Below are positions 1 to 7,070 of a DNA stretch of 16,457 bases, piece after piece. Each line of letters starts with the position of its first letter. Position 1 is the first letter of the stretch. The DNA comes from an uncultured Eubacteriales bacterium. GTDB taxonomy: Bacteria > Bacillota > Clostridia > Lachnospirales > Lachnospiraceae. Where the stretch lies: contig UQVN01000047.1 of assembly GCA_900544525.1 (NCBI GenBank), positions 1 to 16,457 on the forward strand, read 5' to 3'. The notes under the pieces were generated by a model. That model was not told where the DNA came from, searched no databases, and was given only the letters and a program-made list of their open reading frames with translations. Both the position numbers and the translations under genes were made by a program.

Positions 1-219
1 GGTTTAATGACAGCAGGAGATATTATTAAGCAGGTAAAAGATCAAGCGCTTGGGGAAGAATTATTGCTTCCTGAAAATGTATTAAAGGCAGATGAACCAA
101 TTTTTCTTGATGATATAACATTGTCTGAATTCCAAAAAACTTTACAAGTGCCAGTCAATATTGTACAATCAAACGGACAAGATTTTATAGAAAAGGTAAT
201 AGGTGATAAATATGAGTAG
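1..219 (+). CDS. DUF512 family protein, C-terminal end (5' truncated by window)
   Basis: An open frame is already running at base 1 (GGT TTA ATG ACA) and stops at TAG 217-219, so only about the last 72 residues are visible. The fragment has a block T-A-G-D-I-I-K-Q, then L-L-L-P-E-N-V-L, then F-L-D-D-I-T-L-S-E, and ends near V-N-I-V-Q-S-N-G-Q-D-F. I recognise this as the C-terminus of the DUF512 proteins that sit directly upstream of der in many Clostridia. Full-length members are roughly 430-450 residues and carry a PDZ-like start and a radical-SAM-like core; none of that is visible here. The internal ATG at 7 is unlikely to be a start, because it would leave only a 70-residue stub. The stop codon overlaps the start of der by 8 bases, which suggests translational coupling. 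No biochemical role is assigned. The family call rests on the short C-terminal block plus synteny. Confidence 0.7.
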   Translation, partial: GLMTAGDIIKQVKDQALGEELLLPENVLKADEPIFLDDITLSEFQKTLQVPVNIVQSNGQDFIEKVIGDKYE

Positions 220-1537
220 ACCGATTGTAGCAATTGTGGGACGACCAAATGTTGGAAAATCCACATTATTTAACGCGTTAGCGGGAGAAAAAATTTCGAT
301 CGTAAAAGATACACCTGGTGTTACAAGAGACCGTATTTATGCGGATGTAAGTTGGTTAAATTATAATTTTACGATGGTGGATACTGGTGGTATTGAACCA
401 GAAACAGGAGATTTAATTCTTTCCCATATGAGAGAGCAAGCAGAAATTGCCATCGCAACAGCCGATGTTATTTTATTCCTTGTGGATGTAAGACAAGGAT
501 TAGTGGATGCAGATCATAAAGTAGCGGATATGTTAAGACGTTCCAAAAAGCCGATTGTATTAGCGGTAAATAAAGTCGATAACTTTGATAAATTTATGAT
601 GGATGTCTATGAATTTTATAATTTAGGACTTGGCGATCCGATTCCAATTTCTGGTTCTTCTAAATTAGGACTTGGAGAAATGCTTGATGCGGTAACAAGT
701 CATTTCCCAGAAACAAGTAAAGAAGAGGAAGAAGATGATCGTCCAAGAATCGCTGTTGTAGGAAAACCAAATGCGGGAAAATCTTCTTTTATCAATAAAA
801 TACTCGGAGAAAACCGTGTGATTGTATCCGATATTGCAGGAACAACTCGTGACGCCATTGACACAGAAGTTGTAAGAAATGGAAAAGAATATATTTTCGT
901 GGATACAGCAGGGCTTAGAAGAAAAAATAAAATTAAAGAAGATATTGAACGATATAGTATTATTCGTACGGTAAGTGCTGTGGAAAAATCCGATGTTGTC
1001 GTTCTTATGATCGATGCCACAGAAGGAGTGACAGAACAGGATGCGAAAATCGCAGGTGTTGCTCATGAACGTGGAAAGGGTATGATTATTGCGGTAAATA
1101 AATGGGATTTAGTAGAAAAAGACGATAAGACAATCTACAAATTTACAAATGAAGTTCGCGATAAATTGTCCTTTATGCCATATGCAGAACTTGTCTTTAT
1201 CTCTGCGAAAACAGGACAAAGAGTGCATAAAGTATTTGAAACAATTGATGCGGTTATTGAAAACTGTTCTCTTCGTGTTGCAACAGGTGTGTTAAATGAA
1301 ATTTTAACAGAAGCGATGGCAATGAAACAACCACCTTCTGATAAAGGAAAGAAACTTCGTATTTACTATATGACACAAGTTTCTGTAAAACCACCAACAT
1401 TTGTTATGTTTATTAATGATAAAGAATTAATGCATTTTTCTTATACTCGTTACATTGAAAACCAGATCCGTAACACATTCGGATTCCGTGGAACACCAGT
1501 GCGTTTTATTGCGAGAGAAAGGAAGGATAAAGGATGA
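212..1537 (+). CDS. der: Ribosome biogenesis GTPase Der (EngA), double G-domain
   Basis: Der is an essential GTPase that assists late 50S subunit assembly. Two complete G domains are visible. The first has P-loop GRPNVGKS at residues 10-17, DTPG/DTGG switch elements, and NKVD at 120-123. The second has GKPNAGKS at 184-191, DTAG at 231-234 and NKWD at 296-299. An acidic linker (EEEEDD, about 171-176) joins them, and a KH-like C-terminal domain follows up to residue 441, the normal family length. I chose ATG 212, giving MSRPIVAIVG, over the in-frame GTG at 203. ATG 212 matches the usual family start and has an AGG-type ribosome site at 194-203. It overlaps the DUF512 stop and ends in an ATGA overlap with plsY, so it is a mid-operon gene. 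Synteny of der with gpsA and spoIVA is also seen in Bacillus subtilis. Confidence 0.98.
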   Translation: MSRPIVAIVGRPNVGKSTLFNALAGEKISIVKDTPGVTRDRIYADVSWLNYNFTMVDTGGIEPETGDLILSHMREQAEIAIATADVILFLVDVRQGLVDADHKVADMLRRSKKPIVLAVNKVDNFDKFMMDVYEFYNLGLGDPIPISGSSKLGLGEMLDAVTSHFPETSKEEEEDDRPRIAVVGKPNAGKSSFINKILGENRVIVSDIAGTTRDAIDTEVVRNGKEYIFVDTAGLRRKNKIKEDIERYSIIRTVSAVEKSDVVVLMIDATEGVTEQDAKIAGVAHERGKGMIIAVNKWDLVEKDDKTIYKFTNEVRDKLSFMPYAELVFISAKTGQRVHKVFETIDAVIENCSLRVATGVLNEILTEAMAMKQPPSDKGKKLRIYYMTQVSVKPPTFVMFINDKELMHFSYTRYIENQIRNTFGFRGTPVRFIARERKDKG

Positions 1538-2163
1538 AATTCGCCTACATTCTAATCTCTATCATATTAGGATATGGATTCGGGTGTTTCCAGACAGCAT
1601 ATATTATAGGGAGATTCAATCATATTGACATAAGAGAATATGGAAGTGGAAATGCTGGAACAACAAATGCACTTCGCACACTTGGAAAAAGTGCGGCACT
1701 TCTTACATTTTTAGGAGATGCATTAAAGGGGATGTTTGCTGTATGGATTGTGCGTTTTTTAGTTGCACCAATGGTGCCAGAGTTAAATGAAACTCTCCTT
1801 TGTCTTATTACTGGTTTTTTTGCCGTATTAGGACATAACTTTCCATGTTACTTAAAGTTTCGAGGAGGAAAAGGAATTGCAACAACTGCTGCGATTACAA
1901 TGGCAATTGATTGGCGAATGGGATTAGTATCTTTGATTATTTTTGTGAGTTTAACAGCGCTGACACGTTATGTGTCAGTGGCATCTATTACGCTTTTAGT
2001 TGCATTTCCGATTACTCTTACGATTTTTCATCGAGGAGAGCCACAATTTTCTTATATGCTTCTCATCGCTCTTTGCTATTCTGTTCTTGGTATTTATCGC
2101 CATCATGGAAATATTCAAAGATTGCTGACAGGCACAGAAAATCGTCTTGGTTCCAAAAAGTAA
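1534..2163 (+). CDS. plsY: Glycerol-3-phosphate acyltransferase PlsY
   Basis: PlsY is an integral membrane enzyme. It transfers an acyl group from acyl-phosphate to the sn-1 position of glycerol-3-phosphate, the first step of phospholipid synthesis in most bacteria. The 209-residue protein has the three conserved cytoplasmic motifs: GSGNAGTTN at residues 37-45, GHNFP at 100-104 followed by FRGGKG at 109-114, and the C-terminal HHGNIQRLLTGTENRLG block. Between them lie hydrophobic segments at about 1-25, 53-78, 86-104, 130-150 and 155-185, as expected for a five-helix protein. It starts inside the der stop codon (ATGA) behind GGAAGGATAAAGG, so it is probably translationally coupled to der. The next gene makes its substrate. 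Length and motifs are intact. Confidence 0.97.
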   Translation: MKFAYILISIILGYGFGCFQTAYIIGRFNHIDIREYGSGNAGTTNALRTLGKSAALLTFLGDALKGMFAVWIVRFLVAPMVPELNETLLCLITGFFAVLGHNFPCYLKFRGGKGIATTAAITMAIDWRMGLVSLIIFVSLTALTRYVSVASITLLVAFPITLTIFHRGEPQFSYMLLIALCYSVLGIYRHHGNIQRLLTGTENRLGSKK

Positions 2164-2224
2164 GTGTGTGTAATATTTGTATAAAATAAGAAAAAGAAGT
2201 AGAATCCGATTGGAGGAAAGAACA

Positions 2225-3244
2225 ATGAAAAAAATATGTGTAGTTGGAGCTGGGAGCTGGGGAACAGCACTTACCAAGTTATTAGCCGATAATGGTCATG
2301 AGGTTACTGTATGGTCCATTATGGAAGCGGAAGTTGAGATGTTTCAAAAATATCATGAGCAAAAAGAAAAACTTCCAGGCGTTATATTGCCAGATAGCGT
2401 TTCTTTTACAACCAACTTGGAAGAAGCGGTAAAGGGAAAAGAGATTTTGGTATTTGCAGTACCTTCTCCATTCACTCGTTCCACTGCAAAAAATGTAGCA
2501 CCATTTGTAAAAGATGGACAGATCATTGTCAATGTAGCAAAAGGAATTGAAGAAAATACTTTAATGACATTGACAGAAATTATTGAAGAGGAGATTAAAA
2601 ATCCGAATGTTTCTGTATGCGTCCTTTCAGGTCCAAGTCATGCAGAAGAAGTTGGATTTGGAATTCCAACAAGTGTTGTAGTTGGAGCTAAGAAGAAAGA
2701 AGATGCTTTATTGTTACAAGATGTATTTATGAATAAAGTATTTCGTGTTTACACAAGTCCAGACGTATTAGGAATTGAGCTTGGTGGTGCATTAAAGAAT
2801 GTGATTGCTCTTGCGGCAGGGGTAGCTGATGGATTAGGCTTTGGAGATAATTCAAAAGCAGCTCTTATGACAAGAGGAATTGCAGAACTTTCTAGATTGG
2901 GAATTGCTATGGGTGGAAAACGTGAAACCTTTGCAGGACTTTCTGGAATCGGAGATCTCATCGTAACTTGTGGAAGCCAACATAGCCGTAACCGTAAAGC
3001 AGGATACTTAATGGGAAAAGGATATACGGCAGACGAAGCCATGAAAGAAGTAAAACAGATTGTAGAAGGTGTATATTCAGCAAAAGCAGCTATGGCATTA
3101 GCAAAAAAATATCAGGTAGAAATACCGATTATTGAACAAGTAAACGCCATTTTGTTCGATGGAAAATCAGCAAAAGAGGCAGTATCCAATTTATTGTTAC
3201 GCGATAAAAAGATTGAACATAGTGATTTGGAGTGGGAAGAATAG
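2225..3244 (+). CDS. gpsA: NAD(P)-dependent glycerol-3-phosphate dehydrogenase GpsA
   Basis: GpsA reduces dihydroxyacetone phosphate to sn-glycerol-3-phosphate, the backbone of phospholipids. The N-terminal Rossmann fold shows GAGSWGTA at residues 8-15. VAKGIE (with K106) and SGPSHAEEV (135-143) follow. The catalytic segment GGALKNVIALAAGVADGL carries K191, then GFGDNSKAAL and GIGDLIVTC with the SRN motif. Length is 339 residues, typical of the family. The open frame extends upstream to 2177, but ATG 2225 gives the canonical MKKICVVGAG start. It sits 8 bases after a GGAGG site (2212-2216), so I use it. The 61-base gap after plsY holds no convincing promoter or terminator, so the gene is read as part of the operon. 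The product feeds PlsY, encoded just upstream. Confidence 0.98.
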   Translation: MKKICVVGAGSWGTALTKLLADNGHEVTVWSIMEAEVEMFQKYHEQKEKLPGVILPDSVSFTTNLEEAVKGKEILVFAVPSPFTRSTAKNVAPFVKDGQIIVNVAKGIEENTLMTLTEIIEEEIKNPNVSVCVLSGPSHAEEVGFGIPTSVVVGAKKKEDALLLQDVFMNKVFRVYTSPDVLGIELGGALKNVIALAAGVADGLGFGDNSKAALMTRGIAELSRLGIAMGGKRETFAGLSGIGDLIVTCGSQHSRNRKAGYLMGKGYTADEAMKEVKQIVEGVYSAKAAMALAKKYQVEIPIIEQVNAILFDGKSAKEAVSNLLLRDKKIEHSDLEWEE

Positions 3245-4411
3245 ATGCTTGATCTAAATAAAGAAACTGTGAAAAAAGTGTTACTCATTATTGCGTTTAC
3301 ACTTTTATTCTATACAGGACTCAATCATATACCAGAAGTGTTAAGGACCGTTGGAATTTTAATTGGCTTATTATCTCCTTTTTTGTTAGGAAGTTGTATA
3401 GCTTTTATTTTGAATGTTCCAATGCGTTTTATTGAAAAAAAGTTGTTAAAAAATACAAAGTTAAAGCCAAGTTTAAAGAGAACGGTAAGTTTGATTTTAG
3501 CATTGTTATTTATTATTGCTGTTATTTTATTTGTATTTTTACTTGTGATTCCAGAATTGGCAAACACGATTCGTGGATTGTTTATTAGCGTTCCAAGGGC
3601 TTTAGATCATTTTCAAATTTGGTTACTTTCTCTTGATATTCCATGGCCACAAATTCAAGACAAGATTGCCAATTGGAACTGGGATTTAGAATGGGGAACG
3701 TTGATCAATCAAGTGTTTAACTTTTTTAAAACTGGATTCATGGGAAGTATTTTTACAACGGTTGGTGTTGTAACTTCCATTGTTAGCGGTTTTGTAAATT
3801 TCTTTATTGGTTTTGTATTTGCTATTTATATTTTATGTCAAAAAGAAAAATTGGCAAGACAGGCGAAAAAAGTTTGTTATGCTACTTTTCCGATAAAAGT
3901 AGCGGATCGTATTGTGTATATTGTTACACTAACAGAGAAAACATTTTCTAACTTTTTAACAGGCCAATGTATCGAGGCTGTTATTTTAGGAAGTATGTTC
4001 TTTGTAGCCATGACAATTTTAAAATTCCCGTTTGCTTTATTAGTAGGAGTATTGATTGCAGTAACCGCATTAATTCCGATTGTTGGTGCGTTTTTAGGCT
4101 GTGCCGTTGCTATGTTTTTAATTTTGACGGTAAATCCAATTCAAGTGATTTGGTTTTTTATTTTATTTAATGTGCTGCAACAGTTTGAAGGAAATGTCAT
4201 TTATCCAAGAGTCGTTGGTAGTTCCGTAGGGCTTCCTGCTATGTGGGTATTGGTGGCAGTCACATTAGGTGGTAGTATGTTAGGTATTATTGGAATGTTA
4301 ATTTACATACCACTGTTTTCTGTTATTTACTCTTTGCTTCGTGAGCATATTAATAAAAAGTTGCAAGCAGAGAAAGTTCCACCGGATAAGTGGAAACTAA
4401 AAGATGAATAA
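3245..4411 (+). CDS. AI-2E family transporter (YtvI/YhhQ-like polytopic membrane protein)
   Basis: This 388-residue protein is strongly hydrophobic, with repeated membrane segments. Clear ones run at about 12-30, 35-58, 78-105, 165-200, 235-300 and 305-370. The conserved C-terminal signature E-G-N-V-I-Y-P-R-V-V-G-S-S-V-G-L marks the AI-2E family, as does the P-I-V-G-A-F-L-G region before it. A few characterised family members export autoinducer-2 or act as Na+/H+ or K+-linked antiporters, so the substrate here is unknown. The ATG follows the gpsA stop codon with no gap. Its ribosome site (GGAGTGGGA, 3229-3237) lies inside gpsA. It is the last gene of the operon and a strong terminator begins within 10 bases of its stop. 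The C-terminal tail is short and charged. Confidence 0.91.
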   Translation: MLDLNKETVKKVLLIIAFTLLFYTGLNHIPEVLRTVGILIGLLSPFLLGSCIAFILNVPMRFIEKKLLKNTKLKPSLKRTVSLILALLFIIAVILFVFLLVIPELANTIRGLFISVPRALDHFQIWLLSLDIPWPQIQDKIANWNWDLEWGTLINQVFNFFKTGFMGSIFTTVGVVTSIVSGFVNFFIGFVFAIYILCQKEKLARQAKKVCYATFPIKVADRIVYIVTLTEKTFSNFLTGQCIEAVILGSMFFVAMTILKFPFALLVGVLIAVTALIPIVGAFLGCAVAMFLILTVNPIQVIWFFILFNVLQQFEGNVIYPRVVGSSVGLPAMWVLVAVTLGGSMLGIIGMLIYIPLFSVIYSLLREHINKKLQAEKVPPDKWKLKDE

Positions 4412-4415
4412 AGAA

Positions 4416-4462
4416 GAAAAAATGTCGAAATGAGGAAACTCTTTTCGGCATTTTCTTTTTCT
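4416..4462 (+). terminator. Rho-independent terminator closing the der-plsY-gpsA operon
   Basis: The arm 4419-4430 (AAATGTCGAAA core) pairs with 4443-4454, with one G-U pair. After a T/T mismatch, an apical GAG/CTC stem (4432-4434 with 4439-4441) closes a GAAA tetraloop. The tract TTTTCTTTTTCT follows. The A-run on the 5' side makes a weaker function on the opposite strand possible. It lies 5 bases after the stop of the AI-2E gene. Confidence 0.9.
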
Positions 4463-4503
4463 AATACATTGGCTAAAGTAGGAGAAGGAAGCTTTGGCTT
4501 TCG

Positions 4504-4532
4504 TTGCTTAAAAGGAAAATTAGAGATAAAAT
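4504..4532 (+). promoter_or_regulatory. Candidate housekeeping promoter for the PHP phosphatase gene
   Basis: TTGCTT at 4504-4509 and TAAAAT at 4527-4532 are separated by 17 bases. The -10 matches 5 of 6 consensus bases; the -35 matches only 3 of 6. It sits between the upstream terminator and the phosphatase gene, where a promoter is required. Predicted transcription start is near 4539, just before the leader hairpin. This is a pattern match only. Confidence 0.45.
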
Positions 4533-4551
4533 AAAGAAAGAACAATAGGAT

Positions 4552-4570
4552 TAGGAAGCGAAACTTCCTA
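4552..4570 (+). repeat. Leader hairpin upstream of the PHP phosphatase gene
   Basis: A perfect 7-bp inverted repeat, TAGGAAG / CTTCCTA, closes a CGAAA loop. It starts about 13 bases after the predicted transcription start and ends 17 bases before the ribosome site. No T-run follows, so it is not a terminator. It could stabilise the mRNA 5' end or be an operator. Confidence 0.6.
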
Positions 4571-4599
4571 TCATATAAAAAAGAATTGGAGGAATGATG

Positions 4600-5385
4600 A
4601 TGGAACGTACAAATTATCATACACATACAAAACGATGCAAACACGCAGGAGGCACAGAGTTTGATTATGTAAAAGCTGCGTTAGAAAAAAAGTTATCTGT
4701 ATTAGGGTTTAGCGATCATGCTCCTTATCCAGATAATCGCATGGGGATGCGAATGGACTATGTGGAATTAAAGTCCTATATAGAAGAAGTGTTGCGATTA
4801 AAGGAGCAATATCGAAAGGAACTTTCTATTTTACTAGGGCTAGAAATTGAATTTGATCCAAGGGAAATGGATTATTATTATCAATTAAAGGAAGAAATGG
4901 GGATAGAATATCTGTTATTAGGACAACACGCTTATATTGATAAAACAGGAGAGACCATTAATATTTATTCGTTAGAACAGACAAAAGACACGAGTTATTA
5001 CTTAGAGTATGCGAATAGCTTAAAAGATGCCATGAAGACAGGATTATTTCCTGTGATTGCTCATCCAGATGTTATTTTTATTAATCAAATGCCTTGGGAT
5101 AAAAACTGTGAAGAGGCTTGCGATCGAATTGTGGAATCTGCACTTTTGACAAATACGATTTTAGAATTCAATGGGAATGGAATTCGCAGAGGAAAAATAC
5201 AATATGAAGACGGGATTCGTTATCCTTATCCACATGAAAGGTTTTGGGAAAAGGTGGCAAAGGCAAATGGGAAGACAATGATTAATTCCGATTGCCATAA
5301 TCCCAATAATGTATGGGATGAGTGTATGGAAGAAGCCTATCAACTTGCCCAAAAGTGGGGATTACAAGTTGTAAATCGCTTTTAA
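4600..5385 (+). CDS. hisK: PHP-domain histidinol-phosphatase (HisJ/HisK type)
   Basis: PHP phosphoesterases of this type hydrolyse L-histidinol phosphate, the penultimate step of histidine synthesis, using a three-metal centre. The expected ligands are all visible: HTH at residues 7-9, H15, SDH at 38-40, the glutamate of GLEIE (E82), GQH at 108-110, AHPD at 154-157, and SDCH at 230-233. Length is 261 residues, as in the family. Three consecutive ATGs (4594, 4597, 4600) follow a GGAGG site at 4588-4592. The third gives the best spacing (7 bases) and the start MERTNYHTHT, so I use it; the others would add one or two methionines. No other histidine gene is present, so a different phosphate monoester substrate is possible. 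The gene appears to be monocistronic. Confidence 0.82.
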   Translation: MERTNYHTHTKRCKHAGGTEFDYVKAALEKKLSVLGFSDHAPYPDNRMGMRMDYVELKSYIEEVLRLKEQYRKELSILLGLEIEFDPREMDYYYQLKEEMGIEYLLLGQHAYIDKTGETINIYSLEQTKDTSYYLEYANSLKDAMKTGLFPVIAHPDVIFINQMPWDKNCEEACDRIVESALLTNTILEFNGNGIRRGKIQYEDGIRYPYPHERFWEKVAKANGKTMINSDCHNPNNVWDECMEEAYQLAQKWGLQVVNRF

Positions 5386-5435
5386 CTTGTTTCCTATTAT
5401 TTGTTAAAAAAGATGCAAGAAACTTCCTGCACTAG

Positions 5436-5464
5436 TTATAAAAAACTTTCCTCTCGCATATATA
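5436..5464 (+). promoter_or_regulatory. Candidate sigma-E (mother-cell) promoter of spoIVA
   Basis: A -35-like TTATAAA (5436-5442) lies 14 bases upstream of CATATATA (5457-5464). The known sigma-E pattern is an ATA-centred -35, a gap of about 14, and a -10 of CATACA-T. The -10 here matches 5 of 7 fixed bases and the spacing is right. spoIVA is a classical sigma-E gene in Bacillus and Clostridia, so placement supports the call. Experimental start-site data would decide it. Confidence 0.5.
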
Positions 5465-5496
5465 TGAAAGAGTGATAGAAGAAAGGGGAACTAGGA

Positions 5497-6969
5497 ATGG
5501 ATAATTTTAATGTATATAAAGATATTAGTGCCAGAACTGGTGGTGATATCTATATTGGCGTTGTAGGTCCAGTTCGGACAGGCAAGTCCACTTTTATTAA
5601 ACGATTTATGGATCTATTAGTAATACCAAATATGACAGATGCACATGAGAAACAATTAGCCATTGATGAACTTCCACAGAGTGCAGGTGGAAGGACGATT
5701 ATGACAACAGAACCAAAATTCATTCCAAAAGATGCAGCCACAATTGACATGGGAGAGGAAATCTCATTTAAAGTGCGTATGATCGATTGTGTCGGATATT
5801 TAGTACATAGTGCAGTGGGATATATGGAAGATGAGCAAGAACGATTAGTGAAAACGCCTTGGTATGAATATGAAGTTCCATTTACAAAAGCGGCGGAAAT
5901 TGGAACGAGAAAGGTAATTGCCGATCATTCCACCATTGGGATTGTTATTACAACTGATGGAAGCTTTACAGAAATTCCAAGAGAAGATTACATGGAACCA
6001 GAAGAGAGAACGGTTGCGGAATTAAAAGAGTTAAAAAAACCTTTTATTATCTTATTGAACTCAAGTCGTCCGTATTCAAAAGAAACAAGAGATTTAGTGA
6101 GTTCTATGGAAGAGAAATACCAAGTGCCAGTAAAGGCGTTAAACTGTGAACAATTAAAAACAGACGATATTAAAGACATTTTAAAACAGATCTTATTGGA
6201 ATTTCCAATTAACTGTATCGAATTTTTCCTTCCAAAATGGTTAGAGGCATTGCCGATGGAACATTGGTTAAAGAAAGAACTGTTCCATTGGTTAAAAGAT
6301 AACTTTACAGAGTTTCAGTGGATTAAGGATCTCTATCGAAAAGAGCTTCCAAAAACAGAGATGATGCAAGATGTAAAGCTTGATAAGGTGGCAATGGATA
6401 CAGGGCATGTAAAAATACTCGTGACCATGAAAGAACCATACTATTATCAAATCCTCAGCGAATTAACAGGAATGGAAATTGATAGCGAATATGAATTAAT
6501 TCAGATGCTAAGAGAACTTTCCAAGGGAAAAGGAGAGTTTGATAAAGTGGCAGATGCCATTTCTGCTGTCCGCTACAAAGGTTATGGAATCGTAACTCCA
6601 CAAAAAAATGAAATTCAATTAGAAACGCCAGAAGTGATCAAACATGGTAGCAAGTATGGAGTAAAAATTAAAGCGACGGCACCATCCATTCATATGATTA
6701 AAGCGGATATTACAACAGAATTAGCACCAATTGTCGGTTCCGAGCAACAGGCACAAGATCTGATTAACTATATTAAAGAAGAGTCCGCAAAGGGAGAAGA
6801 AGGTATTTGGAAAGTCAATATTTTTGGAAAATCGGTGGAACAGTTAGTCGAAGATGGCATGATGCAAAAAGCTGCTAAGATGACAGAGGAAAGTCAGATG
6901 AAATTACAAGATACCATGGAAAAGATTATTAATGATGGAAATGGCGGACTTGTGTGCATTATCATTTAA
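5497..6969 (+). CDS. spoIVA: Stage IV sporulation protein A, coat-basement ATPase
   Basis: SpoIVA polymerises on the outer forespore membrane in an ATP-dependent way and forms the platform for the spore coat; it also supports cortex formation. The 490-residue length matches the family (B. subtilis 492). The N-terminal TRAFAC-like ATPase domain shows Walker A GPVRTGKS (residues 24-31, K30), the sensor threonines in GGRTIMTTEPKF (T70, T71), and the Walker-B-like MIDCVGY (D97). The middle region is helical and charged. The C-terminus ends in NDGNGGLVCIII, the conserved tail region needed for membrane targeting through SpoVM in Bacillus. ATG 5497 follows AAAGGGG (5482-5488) at 8 bases. A candidate sigma-E promoter lies about 33 bases upstream of the start. 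SpoVM is too short to be recognised reliably, and I saw no candidate in the window. Confidence 0.98.
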   Translation: MDNFNVYKDISARTGGDIYIGVVGPVRTGKSTFIKRFMDLLVIPNMTDAHEKQLAIDELPQSAGGRTIMTTEPKFIPKDAATIDMGEEISFKVRMIDCVGYLVHSAVGYMEDEQERLVKTPWYEYEVPFTKAAEIGTRKVIADHSTIGIVITTDGSFTEIPREDYMEPEERTVAELKELKKPFIILLNSSRPYSKETRDLVSSMEEKYQVPVKALNCEQLKTDDIKDILKQILLEFPINCIEFFLPKWLEALPMEHWLKKELFHWLKDNFTEFQWIKDLYRKELPKTEMMQDVKLDKVAMDTGHVKILVTMKEPYYYQILSELTGMEIDSEYELIQMLRELSKGKGEFDKVADAISAVRYKGYGIVTPQKNEIQLETPEVIKHGSKYGVKIKATAPSIHMIKADITTELAPIVGSEQQAQDLINYIKEESAKGEEGIWKVNIFGKSVEQLVEDGMMQKAAKMTEESQMKLQDTMEKIINDGNGGLVCIII

Positions 6970-7002
6970 GCATGAGAAAAAGTAGAATTTGTGCGATTAT
7001 TC

Positions 7003-7031
7003 TTGACAAATAGCAGAAGAAGGCATATACT
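7003..7031 (+). promoter_or_regulatory. Strong sigma-A promoter of fabH
   Basis: A perfect TTGACA (7003-7008), a 17-base spacer and TATACT (7026-7031, 5 of 6) make this the best housekeeping promoter in the window. Predicted transcription start is near 7038, giving a leader of about 33 bases. The last base of the -10 is also the first base of the FabT-like core palindrome. Confidence 0.85.
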
Positions 7032-7045
7032 TTGATTATCAAAAT
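7029..7045 (+). promoter_or_regulatory. FabT-type operator (MarR-family repressor site) over the fabH promoter
   Basis: The core palindrome TTTGA-TTA-TCAAA occupies 7031-7043, flanked by A at 7029 and T at 7045. This fits the ANTTTGATTATCAAANT pattern known for FabT, the fatty-acid-responsive MarR-family repressor of streptococci, lactococci and enterococci. It overlaps the -10 and the predicted start site, the normal place for repression. The repressor gene is not in the window. The regulator's identity is inference; the palindrome itself is directly visible. Confidence 0.72.
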
Positions 7046-7070
7046 ATTTTACACAGATAAGGATGAGACC

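Noticed and set aside
665..1066. Long antisense reading frames within der (133 and 106 residues)
   Set aside because: They run opposite a clear essential gene, have no ribosome site or recognisable domain, and arise from the codon bias of der. The same applies to antisense frames at 2749-3042, 4327-4644, 13538-13786 and 14271-14639.
1911..2189. Forward frame of 92 residues overlapping plsY
   Set aside because: It is a +1 shadow of plsY with no matching motif and an implausible composition; plsY itself is intact.
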